A stretch of 64,000 bases of DNA from Pseudomonadota bacterium (GTDB taxonomy: Bacteria; Myxococcota_A; UBA796; GCA-2862545). The notes beneath the pieces were generated by a model that was given only the letters and a program-made list of their open reading frames with translations, was not told the DNA's origin and searched no databases. Positions 25,730 to 34,134 of the stretch are shown in pieces. Position 1 is the first letter of the stretch. Each line of letters opens with the position of its first letter. Made by a program: the position numbers and the translations under genes. The stretch spans positions 1 through 64,000 of the forward strand of contig CANNIZ010000004.1 in assembly GCA_947505245.1 (NCBI GenBank), given 5' to 3'.

Positions 25730-25812
25730 CGGCCACTGGCGCCAGGAGCGCGACGCGAAATTCGCCGATTTTGAGACGGCGCGATACGCGCGGAGGCCTT
25801 TTGGAGGTCCTC

Positions 25813-26703
25813 GTGCGCGTCCTCGCCCTTCTCCCGCTGCTGTTCCTCGTCGCTTGTCCGCCGCCTCCCGTGCCGGTCGTCCCCGGAGACCTCGCGGTCA
25901 CCGGTGAGAAGGTCGCCACCGTCGATGGCATCGTGATCACGCAGGACATGGTGGACGCCATCACCTGGCGCATCCCGCCCGATCAGTTCGAGAAGATCAA
26001 GGGTGATGACGCCCAGTACAAGAACATGCTCGACCAGATCATGTTCGGTCAGGTCCTCTACAAGAAGGCCCTCGACGAGAAGATCGCGGACGACCCCGCC
26101 GTTCAGCGCAAGATCGCGATGAGCGTGCGCGAAGTCCTTGCTGCGCAGGTGATCGACTCCGTGGGCCAGAAGGCCGTCACGGAAGAGGCGATCAAGGCGG
26201 CGTACGACAAGCACGCGGTGCAGTACAACCGCCCCTCGATCAGCCTCAAGCACATGATCCTGCCGGACAAGGCCAAGGCCGATGAAGTCGTGGCCTCCCT
26301 CAAGGCGGGCGGCGAATTCGGCGCGCTCGCGCAGAAGAACTCGATCGACGGCGGCCAGAACGGCGGCGACCTCGGTTGGGTGGAGCGCGGTCGCCTCATC
26401 CCCGAGCTCGAGACGCCCGCCTTCGCCGCTGCGAAGGGCGAGGTCGTCGGCCCCGTGGAGACGTCGCACGGCTTCCACGTCATGTTCGTCGGGGACGTGC
26501 GCCAGAACACGCCACTCGAAGATGTGCGCGAGTCGCTGACCGAAGAGGTCAAGCGCGAAGCCCTCAACGCCTACGTCGACAAGGTCAAGGGCGAAATGAA
26601 GGTCGAGTGGGCGGGCGCGGCGACGAAAGAGACGCCCGCGGACGGCGCTCCTGCAGCACCTGCCGCCACCGACGGCGCAGCCGCGGTCCCCCCGGGGCAG
26701 TGA
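25813..26703 (+). CDS. Parvulin-type peptidyl-prolyl isomerase lipoprotein
   Basis: 296 residues from GTG 25813, chosen for GGAGG 5 nt upstream and because it gives a lipobox (MRVLALLPLLFLVAC, Cys15). A SurA/PrsA-like helical N-terminal domain (about 35-140) precedes a PpiC rotamase domain (about 140-250, with SLKHMILPD, DLGWVERGRLIPELETPAF and THGF-like TSHGFHVMFV) and an Ala/Pro-rich tail. It should assist folding of exported proteins at the periplasmic membrane face. The stop overlaps the next ATG (TGATG). Confidence 0.9.
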   Translation: MRVLALLPLLFLVACPPPPVPVVPGDLAVTGEKVATVDGIVITQDMVDAITWRIPPDQFEKIKGDDAQYKNMLDQIMFGQVLYKKALDEKIADDPAVQRKIAMSVREVLAAQVIDSVGQKAVTEEAIKAAYDKHAVQYNRPSISLKHMILPDKAKADEVVASLKAGGEFGALAQKNSIDGGQNGGDLGWVERGRLIPELETPAFAAAKGEVVGPVETSHGFHVMFVGDVRQNTPLEDVRESLTEEVKREALNAYVDKVKGEMKVEWAGAATKETPADGAPAAPAATDGAAAVPPGQ

Positions 26704-27485
26704 TGTCGCGCCCCTGGATCGTCGTCCTCGGGGCCTCATCCGGGTTCGGTGCGGCTTCCGCGCGAGCGTTCGCCCGCTCTGGCTACGGCGTGTTCGGCGC
26801 GCACATGGACCGCCGCGGCGGCATGCCCGCGGTGGAAGCGCTCGTGGCCGAGCTCAAGTCGTACGACGTTCCCGTGCTGTTCCAGAACGGAAACGCGGCA
26901 GACGACGACCTTCGCGCGTCTTCCGTGGCTCAGCTGAAGGAAGCGGTCACGGCCGACGGCGGACACGTCCGCGTCCTGTTGCACTCGCTCGCCTTCGGAA
27001 CGCTGCGGCCGTATTTCTCTGAAGAATCGCCGCTCAGTCGTCGGCAGCTCGAGATGACGCTCGACGTGATGGCGAATTCGCTCGTCTATTGGACGCAAGA
27101 CCTCGTCAAGGCCGGCCTGCTCGCGCGCGGTGGGCGGGTGTACGCGATGACCTCGGCGGGGTCGATCGTCGCGTGGCCGTCGTACGGTGCCGTTTCCGCC
27201 GCGAAGTCGGCGCTCGAGTCGCATGTGCGCCAGCTCGCCGTTGAGCTCGCGCCGCAGGGCATCACCGCGAACGCGATCATGGCGGGCGTCACGCTCACGC
27301 CCGCGCTCGAGAAGATCCCCGGCAGCGATGTGCTCGCGGCCGCTGCGCTCAAGCACAACCCGCACGGGCGGCTCACCACGCCGGAAGACGTGGCCTCCTG
27401 CCTCACCGTGCTCGCGCGGCCCGAGACGGCGTGGCTCACCGGCAACGTGATCCGCCTGGACGGCGGGGAGATGATCGCAGGGTAG
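26703..27485 (+). CDS. SDR-family enoyl-ACP reductase-like protein (FabL/FabI type)
   Basis: 260 residues from ATG 26703. It has an N-terminal Rossmann motif GASSGFG, an active-site region MTSAGS, and SYGAVSAAK, in which Tyr and Lys are separated by six residues (Y-x6-K). That spacing marks enoyl-ACP reductases such as FabI and FabL rather than ordinary Y-x3-K SDRs. The C-terminus has GNVIRLDGG. It most likely carries out the last reduction in fatty-acid elongation with NAD(P)H. Coupling to a parvulin lipoprotein is unusual. An SDR of other function remains possible. Confidence 0.8.
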   Translation: MSRPWIVVLGASSGFGAASARAFARSGYGVFGAHMDRRGGMPAVEALVAELKSYDVPVLFQNGNAADDDLRASSVAQLKEAVTADGGHVRVLLHSLAFGTLRPYFSEESPLSRRQLEMTLDVMANSLVYWTQDLVKAGLLARGGRVYAMTSAGSIVAWPSYGAVSAAKSALESHVRQLAVELAPQGITANAIMAGVTLTPALEKIPGSDVLAAAALKHNPHGRLTTPEDVASCLTVLARPETAWLTGNVIRLDGGEMIAG

Positions 27486-27500
27486 TCCACTGTTCGACGC

Positions 27501-27528
27501 TTGACCTCAACGATCGCTCCGCTATGAT
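27501..27528 (+). promoter_or_regulatory. Sigma-70-type promoter of the AIM24 trio
   Basis: TTGACC (27501-27506) and TATGAT (27523-27528) with a 16-nt spacer, ending 21 nt before the first AIM24 start. Both hexamers match 5 of 6. Confidence 0.6.
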
Positions 27529-27549
27529 GCGCCGCGAACGGAGGAAGTC

Positions 27550-28251
27550 GTGCAAATCGAAGTCGAAGCGCGGCCATCGTACGGGATGGCCACCGTCACC
27601 CTGAACAAGGGCGACAAGATCACGGCCGAGAGCTCGTCGATGGTGGCGATGTCCTCCGGGCTCGGCATCGAGACGCACTTCAACGGCGCCGGTGGCGGCG
27701 GGTTCGGGGATTGGGTGCAGGCCGCGTTCACCGGCCTCGTGCGGCGGTTCATGGCCGGCGAGACGATGTTCGTGAACACGTTCACCGGCACCAAAGACGG
27801 CCAGCAGGTCATGCTTGCGCCGTCGATGGTCGGCGACGTCGAACACATCGTATTGGACGGGCAGCGCAAGATCGTCGTGCAGGCGTCGAGCTACCTCGCG
27901 TCGGGCAAGGGCATCACGATCGACCTGATCTGGGGCGGCTTCGCGATGCTGTTCGGCGGCGAGGGCGCGTTCTTCCTTCAGTGCAAGGGCACCGGAGATC
28001 TGCTGATCAACGCGTACGGCGGCATCGAGAAGCTCGAGATCGACGGTGGCTACATCGTCGACTCGGGCCACGTCGTCGCCTGGGAGGGCGACCTGAAGTA
28101 CTCGATCCGCAAGGCGGGCGGCTGGAAGAGCGCGATGCTCTCCGGCGAAGGCCTCGTGTTGGAATTCAAGGGGAAGGGGACGCTCTGGATGCAGACGCGG
28201 AACCTGAGCGCATTCGTGGGCTGGATCAGCCCGTTCCTGCCGGGGGTTTAG
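27550..28251 (+). CDS. AIM24 family protein (paralogue 1)
   Basis: 233 residues from GTG 27550 with GGAGGA upstream. It belongs to the AIM24/TIGR00266 family: an N-terminal IEVEARPSYGMATVTL, a stretch of beta repeats, MAGETMFVNTFTG, and the C-terminal VDSGHVVAWEGDLKYSIRK with GEGLVLEFKGKGTLWMQTRN. Members are tryptophan-RNA-binding-attenuator-like double-barrel proteins; the biochemical role is unknown. This copy has a Gly-rich GAGGGGFGDWVQAAF insertion suited to membrane contact. Confidence 0.85.
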   Translation: MQIEVEARPSYGMATVTLNKGDKITAESSSMVAMSSGLGIETHFNGAGGGGFGDWVQAAFTGLVRRFMAGETMFVNTFTGTKDGQQVMLAPSMVGDVEHIVLDGQRKIVVQASSYLASGKGITIDLIWGGFAMLFGGEGAFFLQCKGTGDLLINAYGGIEKLEIDGGYIVDSGHVVAWEGDLKYSIRKAGGWKSAMLSGEGLVLEFKGKGTLWMQTRNLSAFVGWISPFLPGV

Positions 28252-28297
28252 TCATGACTACGCTCGCTTCGCTCGCTGCGCGCTCTTGGGAGCTTGC

Positions 28298-28993
28298 ATG
28301 AACATCGAGATCAAGTACCGGCCGGCCTACGCGCTCGCCGTCGTCACGCTCGCCCAGGACGAGGTCGTCGTCGCCGAAGGCGGCGCGATGGTGAGCATGG
28401 ACACGCACCTGCAGATGACGACGACGGCGGCCAAGAAAGAGCAAGGCATGATGGGCGCCTTGTTCAGCGGCCTCAAGCGCCTCGTCGCGGGCGAGTCGTT
28501 CTTCCAGAACCGATTCACCGCGGTCGGCGCGCCAGGCACCGTCACGTTCGCGCCAACACACGTCGGCGACGTCGCTGTCACCGAGCTCGACGGCACCACG
28601 GGCCTCACGCTGCAGAGCAAGGCGTACCTTTGCAGCGGCCCGGACGTGAACGTGGACGCCAAGTGGGCCGGCGCGAAGGGCTTCCTCGCCGGTGAGGGCA
28701 TGGTCATGTTGAAGGCGTCGGGCAAGGGTCCCATCGCGTTCAACACGTTCGGCGCGCTCAAGGTCGTCGACGTGACGGACTCGTTCATTGTGGACACCGG
28801 CCACGTCGTCGCGTTTCAGGACACGCTGAAGTTCACGACGCGCCGCTTCGGCTCGGGCATCTGGTCGTTCCTGGCGGGCGGCGAGGGGCTTGTTTGCGAG
28901 TTCAAGGGCACCGGCCGGCTGTGGCTGCAGACGCGAAACCCGGTCGCGTTCGGCATGGCGATCGGCCCAAAACTTCCAATGCGTGAGGGCTGA
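28298..28993 (+). CDS. AIM24 family protein (paralogue 2)
   Basis: 231 residues from ATG 28298. It shares family landmarks with its neighbours: MNIEIKYRPAYALAVVTL, VAGESFFQNRFT, VDTGHVVAFQDTLKFTTRR and GEGLVCEFKGTGRLWLQTRN. It follows paralogue 1 by 46 nt and is probably on the same transcript. Function unknown; tandem triplication suggests hetero-oligomers. Confidence 0.85.
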   Translation: MNIEIKYRPAYALAVVTLAQDEVVVAEGGAMVSMDTHLQMTTTAAKKEQGMMGALFSGLKRLVAGESFFQNRFTAVGAPGTVTFAPTHVGDVAVTELDGTTGLTLQSKAYLCSGPDVNVDAKWAGAKGFLAGEGMVMLKASGKGPIAFNTFGALKVVDVTDSFIVDTGHVVAFQDTLKFTTRRFGSGIWSFLAGGEGLVCEFKGTGRLWLQTRNPVAFGMAIGPKLPMREG

Positions 28994-28995
28994 CC

Positions 28996-29670
28996 ATGCA
29001 GTTCGAGATCAAGAACAAGCCGGACTTCGCCTGCCTCACGGTCACCTTCGCCAACGGCGAGAAGGTGCAGACCGAGACGGGCGCGATGATGGGCATGTCG
29101 CCGGCGCTCAAGATGGAGACGAACATGCAGGGCGGCCTGTTCGCAGCCGCCAAGCGCGCGCTCGGCGGCGAGAGCATGTTCCTCAACACGTACACCGCCA
29201 CCGCCGACGGCCAGCGCCTGGACGTCGCCCCGTCGCAGCCCGGCGACATGGAGCACATCAAGCTCGAGAACAGCGCCGTCGCGGTGAGCAAGGGCGGCTA
29301 CGTCGCGTGTACACCAGGCGTGACGATCGACGCCAAGTTCGGCGGCTTCTCGTCGTTCAAGGCCGGGGAGGGGCTCGTCATGCTCCGCTGCCACGGCACC
29401 GGCGATCTGTGGATCTCCTCGTACGGCGCGATTCACTGCCAGCAGGTGACGGGCTCCTACATCGTCGACACCGGTCACATCGTCGCGTTCGACGAGAGCC
29501 TCACGTTCAGCGTGCGGCGCACCGGCGGCATGAAGTCGCTATTCTTCTCGGGTGAAGGCATGGTGTGCGAGTTCAAGGGCACCGGCCGCGTGTGGTTCCA
29601 GACGCGCGGCGCGAGCACGCTTGCCGCGTTCCTGCACCCGTTTCGCCGCATCAAGCCGAAGTCGAACTGA
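28996..29670 (+). CDS. AIM24 family protein (paralogue 3)
   Basis: 224 residues, starting two nt after paralogue 2 stops. Landmarks are MQFEIKNKPDFACLTVTF, LGGESMFLNTYT, VDTGHIVAFDESLTFSVRR and GEGMVCEFKGTGRVWFQTR, closest to paralogue 2. Its stop abuts that of the convergent lipoprotein gene within the palindrome TGATCA (29668-29673), so each strand uses half of it. Confidence 0.85.
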   Translation: MQFEIKNKPDFACLTVTFANGEKVQTETGAMMGMSPALKMETNMQGGLFAAAKRALGGESMFLNTYTATADGQRLDVAPSQPGDMEHIKLENSAVAVSKGGYVACTPGVTIDAKFGGFSSFKAGEGLVMLRCHGTGDLWISSYGAIHCQQVTGSYIVDTGHIVAFDESLTFSVRRTGGMKSLFFSGEGMVCEFKGTGRVWFQTRGASTLAAFLHPFRRIKPKSN

Positions 29671-30129
29671 TCAGCGCGCCTCGACCGTCGTGCCTGTCCA
29701 GTTTGCGAGCAGGAGCTCGAAGGGGCGGGTGGTGACGTCGTCTCCGCGGCCGGCATCGCTGACGTGGCCGTGGATGACGAGGTTGTCACCGTCGGGTGAC
29801 AGGCGGCCCACGTGTAACTGGTAGCCGGTCGAAGGGCAGATCCCCGCCGTGTACACGGCGACGAGGGATCGGGTGGCCCAGTCGACGCCGGACAGGTCGA
29901 CAGGGGGTGGATGATCGGGGGTGTCGATCTGCGGAAACGCGGTGAGAAGGGCCTCCGCCTCGGACGGGTCGCGGGCGAGGTCGGCCGATAGTACGCGGCA
30001 ACATTCGACCATATCGCCGGTGCAGTCCGTCGGATCGGAGTCTTCCGCACCGACGCCTTCGCCTTTGACGACCACGTCGTAGGGCACGCAGCTCGCCACG
30101 AGGAGGGGGAAGAGCAGGCGACGGGTCAT
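29671..30129 (-). CDS. Lipoprotein with PrcB-like C-terminal domain
   Basis: 152 residues from ATG 30129 (GGAG 5 nt upstream). The lipobox is LLVASC (Cys14). The C-terminal half (about 80-150), with RSLVAVYTAGICPSTGYQL and a strand-rich end, resembles the C-terminal domain of PrcB, a partner of a treponemal protease complex. That match is by pattern (AxxxPxTGYxL) and is tentative. Two early Cys (DCTGDMVECC) may form disulphides. Its start overlaps the upstream gene by 4 nt. Confidence 0.65.
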   Translation of the reverse strand: MTRRLLFPLLVASCVPYDVVVKGEGVGAEDSDPTDCTGDMVECCRVLSADLARDPSEAEALLTAFPQIDTPDHPPPVDLSGVDWATRSLVAVYTAGICPSTGYQLHVGRLSPDGDNLVIHGHVSDAGRGDDVTTRPFELLLANWTGTTVEAR

Positions 30130-30932
30130 GGCTCCTTCCGGACGCGCCGGACGTCGAGGACCCGGCTGGAGAGCGCGAGCGCGACCAGGAGAGCGCCCGC
30201 GAATGAGCCTTTGCCGGGTCCCGTGGAGCACAAGCCGGGAGGAGCGGAGAACGACCGGTCGAAGTCGGTCATGCACGTGGTGACGAGGTCCGAGGGGGTA
30301 CCGGTACCGTCCACCTGTTGGACGTCGACGCAAAGCTCGGTCGGCTCATCGACGCCGGGCTGGAGCATGAACGGCACGTCGTCGAGCGGGTGATCGGCGA
30401 CCAGGTACTGGCTCGGCGAGCCGATTCCGTCGATCACGAAGTAGGAGAGGCCGTCGGGATCGGGCGCCGGGGACAGGTCTGTCCAGGTCAACGCGTTCCC
30501 GCCGTCCTGGTACCAGATCGCCGAGTCCATGGTCGCTGTTGGGAGGCCGGTCATGCCCTGCAGATCGGCATCCCCGGTGGTGAACGAATTCGACCAGGCC
30601 GGGCTGTCGTTCGTGCTGCCGCCGTCAGGTGTCGCTTGGACCGTGAGCGTCGCGTTGCTCGGCAGGCGCGTCGGCGGGGTCAGGACGGCCAACGCCCATT
30701 CCCCGCCGTCCCAGGTCCACGGCGCCGCAGCGAGCACGGCCCCGGATTCGTCCTCCACGGACAGCGTCCAATTCGTGGAGCCCTCGCAGTTGCTCCACAG
30801 GATCATGGTCAGCGGAGCGTCGGGGGGAACCGCTTGCGCGCTGTAGCCCGGGCGCGTGTCGATGACGTGGAGCGGCTCGCAGGCCACCTGCGCCGCTTCC
30901 ACCCGTGACGCGAGCATCAGTGTCAGCAGCAC
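30126..30932 (-). CDS. Secreted protein with MYXO-CTERM-like sorting tail
   Basis: 268 residues from GTG 30932 with AGGAGG 5 nt upstream. Signal peptide: MLLTLMLASRVEAA. The mature region is strand-rich (Ig-like) with few Cys. The C-terminus has Cys in GLCSTGPGKGSF, a hydrophobic helix (AGALLVALALSS) and a basic end (RVRKEP), the tripartite layout of myxobacterial C-terminal sorting signals in which the Cys is modified after proteolysis. It is probably displayed on the cell surface. It is followed by the PrcB-like lipoprotein with ATGA overlap. Confidence 0.75.
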   Translation of the reverse strand: MLLTLMLASRVEAAQVACEPLHVIDTRPGYSAQAVPPDAPLTMILWSNCEGSTNWTLSVEDESGAVLAAAPWTWDGGEWALAVLTPPTRLPSNATLTVQATPDGGSTNDSPAWSNSFTTGDADLQGMTGLPTATMDSAIWYQDGGNALTWTDLSPAPDPDGLSYFVIDGIGSPSQYLVADHPLDDVPFMLQPGVDEPTELCVDVQQVDGTGTPSDLVTTCMTDFDRSFSAPPGLCSTGPGKGSFAGALLVALALSSRVLDVRRVRKEP

Positions 30933-30969
30933 AGAGCCTCCTCGCGTGGTCCTACCTCGATCGACCCGC

Positions 30970-33069
30970 TCAGGCCTTCTTCAGCTTGAGGACCTGGCCC
31001 GGGTGGATGACGGTGTTGTCGAGGTCGTTCCAGTCGCGAAGCTCGGCGATGGAGCAGCCGTACTTCGTCGCGATCTCGCCCAGGCTGTCTCCGGAGCGGA
31101 CCGTGTACTTCGTCCACTCCGACGCCGGCACGTAGATCGTGAGCTGCTGGCCCACCGTGATCGACGAGGCGTTCGTGATGTGGTTCCACTTCTGCACGCT
31201 CGACAGGCCCACGCCGTGGGCTTCTGCGATCTGGCCGAGCGCGTCGCCGCGTTTCACGGTGTAGACCACCTTCGTCGACGTCGTGGGGGTGGAAGACGAG
31301 GACGTAGCCGCCTTCGCGACGGTGCTCGCGGGTGCGGCCGCCGCCGTCGAACCTGCGCCTACCTTGAGGCGCGCGCCGACGAGGATCTTGTCGCTCTTCA
31401 GGCTGTTCCAGGTGCGGATCTGGCTGATGGACGTGTCGTACTTGGACGCGATCTCGGTGAGCGTGTCGCCCGAACGGACCGTGTAGTACTTGGGTGCGAC
31501 GGCCTTCGGCGCGGGCGCTTCGGCGCGAGCGGTGGTCGACGTCGCGCGAGGCGCGGCATCGGCCGTGGTGAGCGTGGTGTGACCCGACGACGTCCACGAC
31601 GTGGGGCCCGTGGTGGGCGAGGGCTCGGACATGCGGCCCGCGACCTCGGCTCCGGCGCCCGTCTTCGGGATGACCAGCGTAGCGCCGACCTCGATGATGT
31701 TCTTGTTCGTCAGGTGGTTGGCGGTGACGATGTCCGTCACGGTCGTCCCGTAGTTCGACGCGATGATGCCGAGCGTCTCACCGCGGCGAACGGTGTGGAC
31801 GGTCGCGGCAACCCGCTGCTCTTGCGGGACGGCGTCGAGCTTGGCGAGGAACGTCTCCTTCGAACCGACGGGCACGCGCGCTTCATAGCCCTCGGGCGGC
31901 GTGGAGTAGCGGCGGAGCGCCGGGTTCAGATCCTGGAACTCCTGGAGCGTGACACCGGCGCACTTCGCGAGCACGCCGAGGTCGACGTTGCCGGGGACCT
32001 TTGCGATGTCGTAAACCAGCGCGTCCTGGTACTTGATGTTCGTGAAGCCGTACCAGTCGGGGTGGTGGCCGATGATCGCGGCGGCCATGATCTTCGGGAC
32101 GTAGTTGTCGGTCTCGGGGTGCAGGTACGGACCGTTCTCCAGCACCCAGAAGTCCTTGCTGCCGGCCTTCTCGGTGGCCCGCTTCACGCGGCCCGGGCCG
32201 GCGTTGTACGACGCCCACGCGAGCGGCCAGTCGCCCCACATCTTGTGAAGGTCAGACAGGTGCGAGACACCCGCCTCCGTGGCCCACTCGGGATCGCGGC
32301 GCTCGTCGATGTAGTAGTCGATGCGCAGGTCGTACATGCGGCCGGTCGCGGCGATGAACTGCCACAACCCGGCGGCGTCGGCCGACGAGTACGCGTGCGG
32401 GCTGTACCCCGACTCGATCATTGAGAGATAGACGAGGTCGTGCGGCATTCCGCGCTCGTCGATCTCGCGCAGCATCATTGGACGGTAGCGCGTGGACCGC
32501 GAAAGCCAGCGTTCGTAGTATTTGCGACCCGGGCCTGTGAAGTACTCCATCCAGCGGACGACGTCGTCGTTGATCACGACCGGGATGTCGAACTCACCGG
32601 GGTCGATGTCTGCGAGGTGCAGCGGGTCGTTCGCAAGCGACTTCTTCGGGTCCGCGTAGAAGCTGGTCGGCGGCGACGGGTTCGCGAACCCGACGGTGGG
32701 CAGCTTCTCGTCGATCAGGCGCAGGTCTTCGGCCTGCTCTTCGCCGCGCTCTTCGAGCTCGTGCAGGACCTCGGTGGACGGGGCGGGCTCGCCTTCCATG
32801 CGGCGCACCCAGGTTCCGAGGCCCTCCTCGACGGGCTCGGCCGCGGGAGCGTCCGGATCGGGGCCTTCGTCCGTGGCTTCGGGGTCGGCGGGCGCTGGCT
32901 CGGCGGAGGCCGTCTCGTCGGCGCGCAGCGCCTCTGCGGCGGGCGTGCCGGGGCGATGTTTGGTGACGCTGACCGAGCCGTCGGCCGGGCGAACGATGGG
33001 GTCGCGGGCTTCGGCCGTGGTGACCGTGGTGAACAGCGCGATGAGGGGGAGCAGCATCCGGACGTGCAT
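30970..33069 (-). CDS. mltD: Lytic transglycosylase with four LysM domains (MltD-like)
   Basis: 699 residues. After a signal peptide (about 1-21) and an acidic Pro/Ala-rich stretch (about 30-95) comes an SLT catalytic domain (about 205-330) with Glu219 in SMIESGYSP, then AAGLWQFIAATGR and SYNAGPGRV. Four LysM peptidoglycan-binding repeats follow (about 420-465, 515-560, 595-640 and 650-698, each starting YTV(R/K)-x-GD/E-x-L). It cleaves the glycan strand of peptidoglycan to 1,6-anhydro products. E. coli MltD has two LysM repeats, so this one has a stronger wall grip. Confidence 0.93.
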   Translation of the reverse strand: MHVRMLLPLIALFTTVTTAEARDPIVRPADGSVSVTKHRPGTPAAEALRADETASAEPAPADPEATDEGPDPDAPAAEPVEEGLGTWVRRMEGEPAPSTEVLHELEERGEEQAEDLRLIDEKLPTVGFANPSPPTSFYADPKKSLANDPLHLADIDPGEFDIPVVINDDVVRWMEYFTGPGRKYYERWLSRSTRYRPMMLREIDERGMPHDLVYLSMIESGYSPHAYSSADAAGLWQFIAATGRMYDLRIDYYIDERRDPEWATEAGVSHLSDLHKMWGDWPLAWASYNAGPGRVKRATEKAGSKDFWVLENGPYLHPETDNYVPKIMAAAIIGHHPDWYGFTNIKYQDALVYDIAKVPGNVDLGVLAKCAGVTLQEFQDLNPALRRYSTPPEGYEARVPVGSKETFLAKLDAVPQEQRVAATVHTVRRGETLGIIASNYGTTVTDIVTANHLTNKNIIEVGATLVIPKTGAGAEVAGRMSEPSPTTGPTSWTSSGHTTLTTADAAPRATSTTARAEAPAPKAVAPKYYTVRSGDTLTEIASKYDTSISQIRTWNSLKSDKILVGARLKVGAGSTAAAAPASTVAKAATSSSSTPTTSTKVVYTVKRGDALGQIAEAHGVGLSSVQKWNHITNASSITVGQQLTIYVPASEWTKYTVRSGDSLGEIATKYGCSIAELRDWNDLDNTVIHPGQVLKLKKA

Positions 33070-33226
33070 CGACTCACCTGGGGCAAGGACGGTCTATGCT
33101 CAGGTTAGCTCACCCATGGATCCGCGGTCAAACGGGATCCAACAAAAACTGTTCAGGTGAAGCATCAAGCGTGGGCTTTTTCTGCCAACCCCGACGCTTG
33201 TTCGACGCAAGACCCCCAGGCGGTAT

Positions 33227-33955
33227 TCAATGAACGGCGACCCGCCGCGGGGACTCTTCCCGGCGCGCGGGCGTGTGCACGGCGTCGATGAACGCGCGCA
33301 CGTCCCGCATGGTGCGGCCCTGGCGGCGAACCACGACAGCCGCTCCGAGCACGACCAGCGCGGCGCCGTCGCCACCGCCGGGAGCGAACGCGACGGAGAG
33401 CCGGAGCGCTTCGAAGCAGCGGGACTCCCGCTCGGCGCCGTGCCCCTGGAGGCGCGCGACGACCCAGTCGTGCAGCACGCCCGAGATCCCGGTGTGGTCG
33501 ATGTCGATGAGCGCGTTGATCGCTTCGGCGGCGGCGTCCCGGTCGTCGAGCCACAGCGACAGCAGCACGCGGGCCGCGAGCGCGTACGTGTTCTGGTGGC
33601 GCAACGGAGAGCCGATGCCCATTCCCATCCAGGTGCCGATGGCCTGGTGGCACGCGAGAGCCGCGTGCGGCCGAACAGCGGCCACGACCGCGGTGGCCAT
33701 CGCGAGGCGCACGCGACGATCGGCGTCTTCGGCGTCGGCCGTGGTGCTGGTCACGCGCAGCAGGGAGCCGAGCATCGCGTCGGCAAGTTGCTCCGCTTCG
33801 GCGGGGAGTTCGCCGGGGCTCGACGCCAGGAGCGCGTTCGCCAGGGCCTCTCCGGCGACGGAGTAAGCGGGGTGCTCGTCCCGACTGCGGAGGATCTGCA
33901 CCAAACGACCAAGCATCCGGCGGTCGGGGCACACAACTCGGCCAAACGCAGTCAT
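33227..33955 (-). CDS. Hypothetical protein
   Basis: 242 residues from ATG 33955, chosen for GGGAGG 5 nt upstream; the open frame reaches 34039 but without a good start signal. It is Ala-rich and helical, without a signal peptide. A hydrophobic patch (GAALVVLGAAVVV) near 205-217 could be buried or a single membrane helix. No family is recognised. It is divergent from the secreted protein at 34135. Confidence 0.55.
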   Translation of the reverse strand: MTAFGRVVCPDRRMLGRLVQILRSRDEHPAYSVAGEALANALLASSPGELPAEAEQLADAMLGSLLRVTSTTADAEDADRRVRLAMATAVVAAVRPHAALACHQAIGTWMGMGIGSPLRHQNTYALAARVLLSLWLDDRDAAAEAINALIDIDHTGISGVLHDWVVARLQGHGAERESRCFEALRLSVAFAPGGGDGAALVVLGAAVVVRRQGRTMRDVRAFIDAVHTPARREESPRRVAVH

Positions 33956-34134
33956 CTCGTCCTCCCGGGCATTCGCTGCCCTCTTGGAACATTGACGCGC
34001 CGCCGCCCAGAAAGGTCGTCTCGGAGTGTCATCGGACATCCCGAGTCATCGGATCGGAGTCGGGTTTTTTTCACCTGTGGGTTGACGTCGGGCCTCCAAA
34101 GGGGCACCGATAGGGGCCGCCGGAGGTCTCTCAG

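Noticed and set aside
33160..33200. Terminator hairpin downstream of the 33227 gene
   Set aside because: AAGCGT/ACGCTT can pair but the loop is long and no T-run follows directly on the minus strand.
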